A DNA stretch of 47,786 bases from a virus. Positions within the stretch are counted from its first letter, which is position 1, and every line of letters starts with the position of its first letter. Shown in pieces: positions 1-8,414 of the stretch. Under the pieces are notes generated by a model. That model had not been told where the DNA came from and searched no databases. It saw nothing but the letters and a program-made list of their open reading frames with translations. Made by a program: the position numbers and the translations under genes. The stretch lies in the IMG/VR virus record IMGVR_UViG_3300032893_000083, positions 1 to 47,786 of that record, one strand, 5' to 3'.

Positions 1-1447
1 CCCGGTTGACCCAATCCCCATAGAGACGGCGCAATCTGCTTAATTCATCGGGGGTAGCACCGCCCGCAATCTGCTGAAATCGCTGGGGCTGATCGAATAC
101 TTCTCCCGCCACATCCGTTGGTTCCATGGACCCGGCAATCTTGCGGCGAAAAGATGTGTCGAATGTGGTGCGATAGGAACGATAGAGTCTGTTGGTAGCT
201 TCGAGTTGCTTGAGTTCCTTCGGTTCAAGAATCCCCGATTGTTCCAGTGTTTTGTCGATTCCGTCGATTACGTCGAATGCTACGGATTTGTCGCGTGGAG
301 CGGCAGTAGAACGAAGGATAGCGCCCGCTTCAGAACGACGCGTAAGTAGTTGCTCTACGGTCGGCCCCGTTGCCCCTTGCGCGATAGCTTGCCCCGTTGG
401 TCCTTCAACCGATGGCGTCAGCTTTTTGGCATTGGCGATTATCATTTGCTGCTCGCCCGGTGCTAGCCGTTTCCATTCCTTTGCCGTGATGCCGAGACTT
501 TGAATGCTCACGCCTTCGGTGGATGCCATCGTGCCGGTCGCATCAAGCAGATTCCGCGTTGGACGCCCATAGGTATAGCCGGTATCCGTGGCAAACTGCT
601 GCGCTCCCTTGATTGCATCGGCCAATGGCGTCGTATCGGGGATAGCGTCGGTTTTAACCTTGCCGAAAATACTCTCGTACTTCTTCCCTAGTTCTTCGCT
701 CGCCCGATGTACCGGACCTAGAATCGTATCGTAGAAGCCACGTTGGCGGCCTATCGTGGCTTCGCTGGGTAATGCCACTCCCGGCGCAACTTTCTGGGGT
801 GCCGCCGCTCGTGCCGCTACGCCCTGTTCGGGAGTCCTGCCTAACGCCCGCGTGATGGCTTCTTGCTTGGCTTGAGGGGCAAGAGCTTCTGCTGCTTCTT
901 GCGGAGCCGCCGCCATTGACTCTGCTGCCTTCGCGCCGGTAGTTGTCTGCTGCGCTTCAAACTTCTCAACCGCTTTCATTCCAGCCGATTCAGCTTCTCG
1001 CGCGCCCGCTGCAAGTTGCGACGATCCAAGAGCGCCGGACACCATGCTGCCTATCGGTAGCATCTCGGTTCCTGCGCCAATCGCAAAATTCACCGCTTCC
1101 TGTGGAAGTACATTCGACATGGAAAGATCGGGATCGCGGCCAAAAAATTTCTTATTGATTTTCGCTGCCGTTATATCGGATGCCACAAGGCCAGCACCAG
1201 CACCCGCCGCCGTACCTAATCCCGGTCCAAGACCCAAGGTGCCAAGGGCAGCGCCGCCTGCCCCAGCGAGTGCGGGTAGGACGTACTCTTCCGCCTTTTC
1301 CACCAAGCTAGGCAGGGGTTTTTGAAATGCCGCTGTACGCTGCGCTTCCGCCGATAGTGGACGCACATCTACTAAGTCGAAAGGATCGACCTTGCGCCCT
1401 TTCGATGCAGAAGCATCCACAAGTTCTGATTCGTCAATAACTGGCAT
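1..1447 (-). CDS. Large virion-associated protein, C-terminus beyond the window (partial)
   Basis: Open minus-strand frame from an ATG at 1447 to the left edge, at least 482 residues, with no stop. The stop TAA of the upstream gene overlaps this ATG (TAATG), so translation is probably coupled. Residues about 55-105 form a Gly/Ala-rich hydrophobic stretch (ALAGAGGAALGTLGLGPG), followed by Ala/Gln-rich helical sequence and a more polar, Lys/Arg-rich C-terminal part. I do not recognise a catalytic domain in the visible part. Its place after the tail nozzle, among other Gly-rich proteins, suggests an internal or DNA-ejection protein of a podovirus-like particle; that is inference. One copy of the 14-bp dispersed motif (842-855) lies in frame and encodes I-T-R-A-L. 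Confidence 0.75.
   Translation of the reverse strand, partial: MPVIDESELVDASASKGRKVDPFDLVDVRPLSAEAQRTAAFQKPLPSLVEKAEEYVLPALAGAGGAALGTLGLGPGLGTAAGAGAGLVASDITAAKINKKFFGRDPDLSMSNVLPQEAVNFAIGAGTEMLPIGSMVSGALGSSQLAAGAREAESAGMKAVEKFEAQQTTTGAKAAESMAAAPQEAAEALAPQAKQEAITRALGRTPEQGVAARAAAPQKVAPGVALPSEATIGRQRGFYDTILGPVHRASEELGKKYESIFGKVKTDAIPDTTPLADAIKGAQQFATDTGYTYGRPTRNLLDATGTMASTEGVSIQSLGITAKEWKRLAPGEQQMIIANAKKLTPSVEGPTGQAIAQGATGPTVEQLLTRRSEAGAILRSTAAPRDKSVAFDVIDGIDKTLEQSGILEPKELKQLEATNRLYRSYRTTFDTSFRRKIAGSMEPTDVAGEVFDQPQRFQQIAGGATPDELSRLRRLYGDWVNR
842..855 (+). repeat. Dispersed 14-bp motif, copy 1
   Basis: TAACGCCCGCGTGA on the plus strand, inside the minus-strand virion gene, where the coding strand reads TCACGCGGGCGTTA and encodes T-R-A-L. 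An identical 14-mer occurs at 4193, 24827 and 29812. Confidence 0.7.
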
Positions 1448-2547
1448 TAAGGTGTCCAGTAGCTTCCATCGGGAAGTTTATAAACGGGCGCACCAGACTT
1501 GGTTGTCTTGTTCGGAACTAGGGATGCACCTTCTGGGAGTTTAGTTTTCGAAGCGGCTTCTACTTTTATCGTCTTCTCATCGATCCCTAGACGGTCAAAA
1601 TATTGTTTCCGATATTGCGCTAACTCGCTGGCGGAAGGCGTTGTCACTGCTTTCTTAAATGGATTTGCCGCCTTCCATTGGCTCAATGCGAATGCATCGG
1701 CTTGTTTATCCAGCGCCATCTTTTGAGCGGGAGTTAATGGCTTCCCACTTCCCACTGATTGCTTTGCAGTTTCAACCGCCGCTTCTTGTGTCGCTTTCGC
1801 CGCTGTTGCTGCGGGTGTAGTCCCTGCCTCAAGTCTTGCCGTTGTTTCAGCCGAAGCCTTTCTTGCTGTTGCAGCGATTGCTTCAGGGGAACCTTCTGCC
1901 CTTATTCGCGCTGTTGTAGTCGCAGTTGTTTTTGCCGCTTCTCCAAGCGTTGGATCGGGAACTTCAAAAGTCTTCATTGCGGATGGATTATTAGGAGTAA
2001 CGTACATAACATACCATTTACCATCCGTACTAGACTTGTATGGTTGTGTATGGTATGCGCCCTTTGTCGGATTCATCAAGTCAGTTACTATGGACTTTCC
2101 CCATTCGGGTGGCATCGCCCCGACAGCTTTTTTTATATCGGGGGATACTTGATTATCGGGAATCAGATTCAGGCCCGTTTTGACTTGATTGCTGAGGATG
2201 GACTGTTTCACCCACTCTTTTGGGTCGGCTAATGCATATACTTGCTGATCTGCCGGAACTGTTTTAGTAATTAAGTCTCGTAGGGCTTGTTCGCTCTGTA
2301 ACGATGCCTCAAGTTGTTGATTCTCCATCTCCATGTGTCGGATGGATGCCTGTTTTTCGGCAAACTCAATGTCACCGCGTTGATTGCCACCCGCCGCTTC
2401 TCCCAGCCCAGCCAATGCGCCGATAGGACCGCCCATTGCAGCACCCGCTGCCAACGGAACGCCGTACTTAAGCGCAAAGGTGCCCAGCGAGCCTAGCCCG
2501 CTGCCAATGCTGCTTAGAATGCCGCCGCCCTGTGAATCGTCAGCCAT
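1447..2547 (-). CDS. Virion structural protein with Gly-rich N-terminus and coiled-coil segment
   Basis: 366 residues. The N-terminus (about residues 8-55) is Gly/Ala-rich and hydrophobic (GGPIGALAGLGEAAGG). Residues about 60-95 are heptad-like, rich in Glu/Gln/Met (EFAEKQASIRHMEMENQQLE). A central Ala/Thr-rich stretch follows, with a C-terminus ending in KLPDGSYWTP. The gene lies 3 bases after the stop of the upstream gene and overlaps the next by one base. No Shine-Dalgarno site is obvious, which fits coupling. Composition and position suggest a minor or internal particle protein, perhaps part of the DNA-ejection machinery. I recognise no named family, so the specific role is unknown. Confidence 0.75.
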   Translation of the reverse strand: MADDSQGGGILSSIGSGLGSLGTFALKYGVPLAAGAAMGGPIGALAGLGEAAGGNQRGDIEFAEKQASIRHMEMENQQLEASLQSEQALRDLITKTVPADQQVYALADPKEWVKQSILSNQVKTGLNLIPDNQVSPDIKKAVGAMPPEWGKSIVTDLMNPTKGAYHTQPYKSSTDGKWYVMYVTPNNPSAMKTFEVPDPTLGEAAKTTATTTARIRAEGSPEAIAATARKASAETTARLEAGTTPAATAAKATQEAAVETAKQSVGSGKPLTPAQKMALDKQADAFALSQWKAANPFKKAVTTPSASELAQYRKQYFDRLGIDEKTIKVEAASKTKLPEGASLVPNKTTKSGAPVYKLPDGSYWTP

Positions 2548-2550
2548 CGT

Positions 2551-3291
2551 CTATATCTGCGGGAACTGGAACTGATAGGTTGATCCCGCCGGTCCTTGAA
2601 TTTGTCCGGGCTGCACGCCACTGGCTATATCGGGTTTTGGCGCTTGCCGTTGCATCGCTGCTAAACGTTGCGCTTCCAAGTATTTTAGGTACTGCTGTCC
2701 CACTTGGCTGGTTCCTTGGAGACTGCCCAATACATAGGGGTTACCCTTACCCTGATCTTGCTCAGTGGTGCTTGCGGGATTAGTACCACCCGCTGAAGTA
2801 GGCTGGAGAGATGCGGGAAGTGTGGGCGATATTCCTTGGATACCACTCATCTGTTGAGCGCCCGGAAATCCCGCGCTTCCAAGATTAGCAAGCTGCATTT
2901 CTGGTGTTGGGGTCGGCGCGGGCGTAGGTGCCGCAGGGGGGATTGCCGCCGATTCAGTCGCCGTTGTCGGTCCAGCCACATAGCCGGTACCAGCATCCAT
3001 CGCGCCTGTTGCGGCCTGTCCAGCGCCCTGTCCACCTAATCCAAGCATACTGCCGATTCCCCCTAATCCGCCGCCAAGCCCTGCTAATCCTCCTAGCGCG
3101 GTCCCTGCGCCCATCCCAATTCCCATGCCTTTGTAGCCGCCGAGGTTCCCGCCTGCCAGTCCGCCAATGCCGCCCATCATCATCGGCAATCCAATAGCTT
3201 GTCCACCGGGTACGAACATAAGGCCCGTCCCAAGCGCGGTCATCAAGCCGCCTGCAATGTCGGAAGTTATCCCCGATCCGCCGCCGCTCAT
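2551..3291 (-). CDS. Gly-rich virion protein, possible ejection or internal protein
   Basis: 246 residues. Residues about 10-95 are almost entirely Gly, Ala, Leu and Met (for example GIGMGAGTALGGLAGLGGG) and could insert into membranes. The middle is Pro/Thr-rich (PPAAPTPAPTPTP), and the C-terminal third is Gln-rich. It overlaps the upstream gene by 4 bases (ATGA). Both this protein and its upstream neighbour begin MSGGGS, a hint of shared N-terminal processing or ancestry. Gly-rich amphipathic proteins next to tail genes are common in podovirus ejection modules; the assignment here is by composition and context only. Confidence 0.7.
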   Translation of the reverse strand: MSGGGSGITSDIAGGLMTALGTGLMFVPGGQAIGLPMMMGGIGGLAGGNLGGYKGMGIGMGAGTALGGLAGLGGGLGGIGSMLGLGGQGAGQAATGAMDAGTGYVAGPTTATESAAIPPAAPTPAPTPTPEMQLANLGSAGFPGAQQMSGIQGISPTLPASLQPTSAGGTNPASTTEQDQGKGNPYVLGSLQGTSQVGQQYLKYLEAQRLAAMQRQAPKPDIASGVQPGQIQGPAGSTYQFQFPQI

Positions 3292-4043
3292 TTGCTACCT
3301 CCTGCTGGCCCGCTCGATATCGTTGTTCCCAGCCCCCCCTTCATCTCACCAATCGCACCGCCCAACTGGGACAAAATGTTGTAGGGCCAGTTCGCTTGCT
3401 GCGCCGCATTCTGTTGCGCCGCATTCAATACGTTCTGTTGCTGCTGCTGCTGTGCTCCGCCAAAGCCATAAAGGGCCTGAGCGGGGGCATACAATCCTTG
3501 CACCGCCGACGGCGCATTCTGAGCCGCATTGAGCATTTGTCCGCTCTCGAATTGGTATGCGGGTTCGTAAGTGTTCGCGCCTAAAGTTGCGAGGCTCTGG
3601 CCTAGCCCATATTGAGCGAGTCCCTGAGCCTGATTAAATCCCGATGAATTGAGCGCTCCAGCCTGCTCATACTGAGCCATCAAGGATGGCGCTGTACCCA
3701 GCATATATTGCTGAGTTAGCTGGTTGGCGGCTTGGTTGTAGTATTGATTCAGGTAGGGATTCGGTCCCAGCATTCCGCCGCCTGCGTACATCCCCACTGT
3801 CCCTGCACTCAAATCAGCTAAGCCTTGTGCCCCTCCGGTTTGTCCCGCGCCAAGCGCAAGCCCCTGATTCTGGTAATCCGAAAACGGAGCCACCTGATAG
3901 TTGAGTCCTTGTGGATATTGCGCAAGCTGTCCGCCCGGAAATACCTGCCCCGCCACCCCGCTCAGATATTCAGTGGCGTAAGGCTTAATCCACTTGGGTA
4001 GCGTGGTCGTTGTCGAGGATGAGTTGCTTCCGCCACCGCTCAT
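3288..4043 (-). CDS. Gln/Ala/Tyr-rich phage structural protein
   Basis: 251 residues starting MSGGGSNSSSTTTTLPKWIKPY. A Ser/Thr-rich tail precedes a motif of the type LPxWIKPYATEYL, which I know from many phage proteins located between tail nozzle and internal proteins. The rest is Gln/Ala/Gly/Tyr-rich (AGALNSSGFNQAQGLAQYGLGQ). It overlaps both neighbours by 4 bases. The likely role is a minor virion component in the DNA-delivery module; no enzymatic motif is visible. Confidence 0.72.
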   Translation of the reverse strand: MSGGGSNSSSTTTTLPKWIKPYATEYLSGVAGQVFPGGQLAQYPQGLNYQVAPFSDYQNQGLALGAGQTGGAQGLADLSAGTVGMYAGGGMLGPNPYLNQYYNQAANQLTQQYMLGTAPSLMAQYEQAGALNSSGFNQAQGLAQYGLGQSLATLGANTYEPAYQFESGQMLNAAQNAPSAVQGLYAPAQALYGFGGAQQQQQQNVLNAAQQNAAQQANWPYNILSQLGGAIGEMKGGLGTTISSGPAGGSK

Positions 4044-4543
4044 GGGTCAATCTCCTTGCGAAGAATAAGCTGGTGAATGCGATATCCCTGCTTACCCAAG
4101 TGGGCCATCCACCCATGCCGGGAAGAAATCCCGTCCACATAACGCAGTCCAAGCTCCCGCGCCCGCTTCTCCAGTCCCGCCTGCACTCCCGGTAACGCCC
4201 GCGTGACGTTCGCTTTCTTGCTGTCCATATAGACAATCCACACGAACAGCGATAATGGCACTCCGACGAATTCATCGGGGAACATCGTTATCACCACAAA
4301 GCCCACTGGCAACTGTTCCCCGTCGGGAACAATCAAATGGCATTCACAGAAGATGCGCTGGGTGAATCCCGCTTCAATCCGCTGGCGGACATGCTCAGGT
4401 ATCCATTGGCCTGATTTCTTGTCCTTCTGCTTGATTCGCTTCAGGCCGGGCAAGATGAGCTTGGGCCATAGCAATGTGAGCAAGTCCCGGTCGCAATGAA
4501 CCAGATGATAACCTTGCTGCGAATTTTCTACCAAATGCTCCAT
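4040..4543 (-). CDS. GNAT-like protein in the tail module
   Basis: 167 residues. It has an N-terminal alternating helix/strand pattern, a central hydrophobic strand pair (LPVGFVVITMFPDEF, SLFVWIVYMDS) and a C-terminal pattern (KRARELGLRYVDGISSRHGW then LGKQGYRIHQLILRKE) that resembles the end of GNAT acetyltransferase folds. GNAT-like proteins of similar size occur in podovirus virion modules (T7 gp13 family is one). The acetyl-CoA loop is not clear, so it may be catalytically inactive. It overlaps both neighbours. The 14-bp motif at 4193-4206 lies inside and encodes V-T-R-A-L. Confidence 0.72.
   Translation of the reverse strand: MEHLVENSQQGYHLVHCDRDLLTLLWPKLILPGLKRIKQKDKKSGQWIPEHVRQRIEAGFTQRIFCECHLIVPDGEQLPVGFVVITMFPDEFVGVPLSLFVWIVYMDSKKANVTRALPGVQAGLEKRARELGLRYVDGISSRHGWMAHLGKQGYRIHQLILRKEIDP
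4193..4206 (+). repeat. Dispersed 14-bp motif, copy 2
   Basis: TAACGCCCGCGTGA, inside the GNAT-like gene; the coding strand encodes V-T-R-A-L in the same frame as copies 1 and 7. Confidence 0.7.
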
Positions 4544-4977
4544 TGACCAGATGCTCCGTCGATCAGCCTCACCGCATCATACTGCGTAGTGAGCGTATAA
4601 CTCGCGCTGCCGTCGATTGTATCCGTTCCATATGCCACAATCACTACCCCAAATGGGTTAGAATCCAGTTTCTTCACAATAAGAATCGTACCGCTTCCCG
4701 TCGATTGTCCAAGGTTTATGGTTTGCGCCTCCGTTGTGGATGCCGACGCACCGATGAATGTATCGGTCGCTTGGACCGCGTAGGGCGATTGGGTCGGGGA
4801 ACTGACGTTGAAGATGCCGAATCCACGAACAATCGTTGAAAGATATGTTTGCAACTTCTGAATAAGCGATTGAAGATACTGGTCGTTTTGCCTGAATCCA
4901 TTGGCGATATCCTGCCATGCTCGCGGGAGTTTCGTAGGCTTCGGGGGCTGAAATTGCGGATTTTGCGGGTAGGGCAC
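4528..4977 (-). CDS. Tail-associated structural protein
   Basis: 149 residues from a GTG at 4977. I prefer this start because GGGAGG lies 11 bases upstream (4989-4994); a TTG at 4998 in frame would add 7 residues. The N-terminus is Pro/Gln-rich, followed by a helix (FRQNDQYLQSLIQKLQTYL) and a beta-rich Ser/Thr/Gly domain (TINLGQSTGSGTILIVKKLD), as in small fibre-like or appendage proteins. It follows the nozzle gene and overlaps the GNAT-like gene by 16 bases. The specific role is unknown. Confidence 0.65.
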   Translation of the reverse strand: MPYPQNPQFQPPKPTKLPRAWQDIANGFRQNDQYLQSLIQKLQTYLSTIVRGFGIFNVSSPTQSPYAVQATDTFIGASASTTEAQTINLGQSTGSGTILIVKKLDSNPFGVVIVAYGTDTIDGSASYTLTTQYDAVRLIDGASGQWSIW

Positions 4978-4978
4978 G

Positions 4979-6400
4979 TCACACTTCGCCTCCCACAAAC
5001 AAGCTCACGTCGCCCTGCGTAATCTCACATTGGGAATAGAAATCCAGCCGGAACCGCTGCAATCGCGCTGTATTTACCAAGTTAATCCAACCATCCGTGG
5101 AGATGGGGAATTGTCCATTACTGACCGGAGTTGTCCCCGCCACATATTGGTTAAGAGGCGTACAGATTACCGGGGCTGGGGCGCCCGATGGGGTGCTTGG
5201 ATAGGTCTGGAATCCCGGTCGTATCCGATTGCACGAATACATGGAATGCCGATCCCCGAAGTCTTGAGATGTGATGTAGCAGCCGCCAGCAAATACCGAC
5301 GAATTCAAGTAATCGTACCCATAAAGGCTGTGATCCCTGAGCGCCACGCCCGATATGGTCGTCGCTCCCGCTTGGCTGGAATCTCCCGTCAGTCCCACCA
5401 AGGGCAGGTCGATATTCAATCGCCCGAATCCCCACGCTCCCGTTCTCCGATACCAGCAAACGTAGCTATCAAGGCTCCCGCGCGGACTGGCATTCTTGCT
5501 CGGATAATGCCAAAACACCATATCGTTTTGCAGGTCGAATCGCCCCGCCGCATTCTGCAAGTACGGCACATCGGCGTCCGTGTTGAAAAACCATTCTTTG
5601 ATGTGATTGGGGATCGGATTTAGGTTGTATCCATCGAACACCCAGAAATCGTCCGGTCCCAAGATGTAGTGATAATCGCCCGCATTTACCACGCACTCAT
5701 TGCCGCGAGCGCCAATCGTAGTCGATACAATCGCCGTGGACCATCCAACCAGACCGCCTGTAAATGTTCCAAAGTGCAGGGCATTCTGCTTGTATAGCGC
5801 CACCCCAGACCGTAGCCGATGCACCGCCGTAATGTTCCCCGCCGTAGAATCAAGTTGATTCACATAGACCTGAGAGGCCGCATCTGGTGCCCACGAAGCC
5901 GTCGCGGATAGATTGCTGTAGAAAAGCTGCGAATTCGGGGGCACTAGAATCAGGTTGTAGTCTGTCATCTCGCACAATGCGGAAATCGGAGCCTGTACCC
6001 CGCCTAGCGTTGGCAGCAATAAGGCAAACTGGCCTGTCGCAAGGGAATAGTAGTAGGGATACGCTACCCCATTGACGGCTACCAAGTACTGGCCGTCCGC
6101 CGTGAAGCGCCAGCGGTTTCCCATGTTCGGGATGCCACCAATCTGATTCGCAAATTGATAATTACTGTCCGCGATATAGAGAGTATCCGCCGTAGCTCCG
6201 GCAAGGACCGGCGTAGCAATCAAGAGCGCCGATGCCATCCCCAACACGGAGCCTTGCAAGGCGTTGGAGATTCGTCCCAGTGCGGGCATCGTCCGAAAGC
6301 CTTTCTCGGTAGGCCAGACATTATTGCAATCCGTGACTACCCCCGGCGTAGTCGAATCTTTATCTGGAGCGTAATCCATCCATGTCAACGGGGTTTGCAT
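4979..6400 (-). CDS. Tail nozzle / P22 gp10-like beta-propeller protein
   Basis: 473 residues, strongly beta-rich with many aromatic and Asn/Asp-Gly turns (ADGQYLVAVNGVAYPYYY, HYILGPDDFWVFDGYN). The repeated pattern of short strands ending in D-G-x-x resembles the beta-propeller of podovirus tail nozzle proteins (P22 gp10, T7 gp12). It begins MQTPLTWMDYAPDKD, matching the type of start seen in these proteins. It lies just after the adaptor candidate, the usual order. It overlaps the small gene upstream by 16 bases. Assignment rests on fold pattern, size and synteny, without a search. Confidence 0.6.
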   Translation of the reverse strand: MQTPLTWMDYAPDKDSTTPGVVTDCNNVWPTEKGFRTMPALGRISNALQGSVLGMASALLIATPVLAGATADTLYIADSNYQFANQIGGIPNMGNRWRFTADGQYLVAVNGVAYPYYYSLATGQFALLLPTLGGVQAPISALCEMTDYNLILVPPNSQLFYSNLSATASWAPDAASQVYVNQLDSTAGNITAVHRLRSGVALYKQNALHFGTFTGGLVGWSTAIVSTTIGARGNECVVNAGDYHYILGPDDFWVFDGYNLNPIPNHIKEWFFNTDADVPYLQNAAGRFDLQNDMVFWHYPSKNASPRGSLDSYVCWYRRTGAWGFGRLNIDLPLVGLTGDSSQAGATTISGVALRDHSLYGYDYLNSSVFAGGCYITSQDFGDRHSMYSCNRIRPGFQTYPSTPSGAPAPVICTPLNQYVAGTTPVSNGQFPISTDGWINLVNTARLQRFRLDFYSQCEITQGDVSLFVGGEV

Positions 6401-6570
6401 TTGAATTCCCGCACTACCTCATCGGCCAATGCCTGTGTATCGACTGGACGTTCCTTGCGTAAGCGTTTAGAGATCATCCGGCCCAACTCGACGTAATCCT
6501 TTGAATTCATTGCCGCTGCCATCTGTTGGCAGGCCCGTTTCATCACTTCCGCTGCAACCGCCGTATTCAT
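6385..6570 (-). CDS. Small helical protein between adaptor and nozzle
   Basis: 61 residues, mostly helical and basic (EVMKRACQQMAAAMNSKD, ISKRLRKERP). It overlaps the upstream adaptor gene by 4 bases (ATGA) and the downstream nozzle gene by 16 bases, so it fills the only gap between two structural genes. I recognise no family. It could be a chaperone or a small assembly factor, but nothing in the sequence proves this. Confidence 0.65.
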   Translation of the reverse strand: MNTAVAAEVMKRACQQMAAAMNSKDYVELGRMISKRLRKERPVDTQALADEVVREFKCKPR

Positions 6571-7229
6571 ATATACTGCTTCATCAAGCTCGGAGTTGCC
6601 AATGTATGCGCCTGAGTAAGCAGCATCATCAGTGCTTCGTCAGTATTCCGGTCGAAATTCATAATCCGGGGCGAATTGGGCACCCCAATTTCCAGATATT
6701 CCCGGCAAATTTCCGCACAAGTCGCGTTAATTAACAAAATCCGCCCATCTGTTACCCAGAAATTGGTACTGTCATCGTCCGGGCTACTGGTATCCGTGGA
6801 CTTAGGAGGCGGCTGTATGGTCCGTTCGATGGTTAACTCCACCGGATATTGACCGTTAGGCGTCGGGAACAGCCGAATATTCTTGCCCAGAACGTAGTAC
6901 ATAGTGACCGGCAACGATGTGAACGGCGGTTGCAAGGGGTCCGCGTTCAACATAACTTCGTATCGTTCCGCGTAGCCAACGGGAATCCAGATGCCATTGT
7001 ACAGCACCCGGACCTGATTGACCTTTTGCGTTCCCGTGGGCAGGGCATAGAAGAACTGCCCCGGATTGGTAACGATATCGTAGTTAGTTTCTTCGGCTGC
7101 CGCCAATACTTGAGGACCGAAAAAATCGATCCTCTCGCGCATCATCGTCTCGACAAAGCTATCGGATAAGTCGGTACGATTCAGTCGCCATTTTATCTGA
7201 TGGCGTAAGTCGCCCCAAGTGAATGCCAT
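6567..7229 (-). CDS. Head-to-tail adaptor candidate
   Basis: 220 residues. The N-terminus (TWGDLRHQIKWRLNRTD) is a helical opening common in podovirus adaptor proteins. The middle is beta-rich (YALPTGTQKVNQVRVLYNG, IRLFPTPNGQYPVELTIER), and the C-terminus is helical (NFDRNTDEALMMLL). Adaptors connect the portal to the nozzle; the gene order adaptor-nozzle fits. It starts 9 bases after the stop of the small gene upstream in transcription. Confidence in a structural role is high; in the adaptor role it is moderate. Confidence 0.6.
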   Translation of the reverse strand: MAFTWGDLRHQIKWRLNRTDLSDSFVETMMRERIDFFGPQVLAAAEETNYDIVTNPGQFFYALPTGTQKVNQVRVLYNGIWIPVGYAERYEVMLNADPLQPPFTSLPVTMYYVLGKNIRLFPTPNGQYPVELTIERTIQPPPKSTDTSSPDDDSTNFWVTDGRILLINATCAEICREYLEIGVPNSPRIMNFDRNTDEALMMLLTQAHTLATPSLMKQYI

Positions 7230-7238
7230 TCATCTGCC

Positions 7239-7427
7239 TCACCCGAAGAAGCGTATCGTCTTGGTCTGGTTCTTTGCAGGATGCTGGGAATGCTGATTCC
7301 CGTCGCCATCCATCTCTTCCAAGTCCTTGGTCAGATACGACATGGAGCCTTCCAGACTGACCGGCAGTGGGCCTTCGACGCCGCCGGGGAATAGCCCCGT
7401 CACCTTGTAGGTTTCTTTAGCGGCCAT
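7239..7427 (-). CDS. Small hypothetical protein of the head-tail module
   Basis: 62 residues, MAAKETYKVTGLFPGG at the start, acidic middle (TKDLEEMDGDGN) and basic end. GGAGAA lies 7 bases before the ATG, and the gene fits the 200-base gap between two structural genes. No family is recognised. Confidence 0.65.
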   Translation of the reverse strand: MAAKETYKVTGLFPGGVEGPLPVSLEGSMSYLTKDLEEMDGDGNQHSQHPAKNQTKTIRFFG

Positions 7428-7436
7428 AATTTCTCC

Positions 7437-8225
7437 TTACAGAATGCACTTCACCGTAAATGCCTGAGCCGTCGGCGTCACGGTCGTAGTGCGGCTCGGA
7501 TTACATAAATAGAGAGTCGCCGTACTTGTCCCGACTGAAATGAACGGATACAGCGCACCTGCATCAATCGTGGCACTCGATCCCCATGCCGGTTGTCCAT
7601 GCACAGATACCGAACACGCGGAAGTCGCCGTAAGGCCGCTGATAGATACCGATCCCTCGTTTATGCACTGAGTTAATCCCACAACGGTCGTGCCGCTCGT
7701 AATGGTCTGCGATGCCGTCTGTGCCAACCCGGTTCCGCCCGCGCCCAATCCCACAACGCTGCCATTGAATACCTTGGTGCCATTCGACCAAATCGATCCG
7801 TCCGTCCCCAAGCTCACCTTCGCGGAACTATCCGGGGTCGTACTGGTGGCGTCGTTTCTCGGCAAGGTGCTGCTGTCAGTCGAGGCGTAAATACTCAACC
7901 AATGGTCTGTCGCAATCGCAAACTGATTGGAGCCGTAACCAATCGCATCCGTCGATCCGTTGATGCTACTGGCAAGCCAGAATTGATGATACTGATTGCC
8001 CGGCCACGGCTGTACCGGGTTGCCCCAACTGTAAGTCGCCGCATGGGTGCTTTGAGTCGGGGTTGCCGTGGCGGTATTCGTCGGACTTGCCGTAACGGTA
8101 GGAGTCGTCATAATCGTAGCTGTTGGCGTCGCACTTACCGTTGCCGTCTGCGCGCTGGCTTGCGGGACCGCATAAAGCAGCCCCACAAGAGCCAGTGTCA
8201 ATGCAATTAAAAGTGGTTTCTTCAT
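7437..8225 (-). CDS. Secreted Thr/Pro-repeat protein with signal peptide
   Basis: 262 residues. A clear signal peptide occupies residues 1-25 (KK, then LLIALTLALVGLLYAV, then QASAQ as cleavage site). Residues 27-62 are low-complexity Thr/Ser/Pro/Ala (TATVSATPTATIMTTPTV), a linker type seen in exported surface proteins. The remaining 190 residues are Gly/Ser/Thr-rich and beta-type, with four Cys in the C-terminal part. GGAGCGACC directly precedes the ATG. An export signal in the middle of a virion operon is unusual: the protein may act at the host surface late in infection or decorate the particle after export. The function is unknown. Confidence 0.72.
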   Translation of the reverse strand: MKKPLLIALTLALVGLLYAVPQASAQTATVSATPTATIMTTPTVTASPTNTATATPTQSTHAATYSWGNPVQPWPGNQYHQFWLASSINGSTDAIGYGSNQFAIATDHWLSIYASTDSSTLPRNDATSTTPDSSAKVSLGTDGSIWSNGTKVFNGSVVGLGAGGTGLAQTASQTITSGTTVVGLTQCINEGSVSISGLTATSACSVSVHGQPAWGSSATIDAGALYPFISVGTSTATLYLCNPSRTTTVTPTAQAFTVKCIL

Positions 8226-8234
8226 GGTCGCTCC

Positions 8235-8393
8235 TTAGCTGCCGTGGTATTTCATATTGTGGACGTACTTTCCACCGTGCGCCTTTTCTTTGCGCTTCTC
8301 CGACATCATGATCGCCACGGCCTGATCTTGGCTCTTAACGACAGGTCCGTGCTTAGAGCCGCTGTGGAGCTTTCCTTTGCCCCACTTGTGCAT
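8235..8393 (-). CDS. Small basic protein, DUF6496-like
   Basis: 52 residues, beginning MHKWGKGKLHSGSKHGPV and containing QAVAIMMSEKRKEK. This matches the small phage and bacterial family with pattern h-K-x-G-x-L-x-S-G-S-K-x-G-P, then Q-A-I-A-I-x-x-S-E (DUF6496 as I recall it). It is preceded by GAGGTA at the ATG and is followed 9 bases later by the signal-peptide gene. The role is unknown; the strong positive charge suggests nucleic-acid contact. Confidence 0.65.
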   Translation of the reverse strand: MHKWGKGKLHSGSKHGPVVKSQDQAVAIMMSEKRKEKAHGGKYVHNMKYHGS

Positions 8394-8414
8394 TACCTCG
8401 CTGCTTGGCACAAA

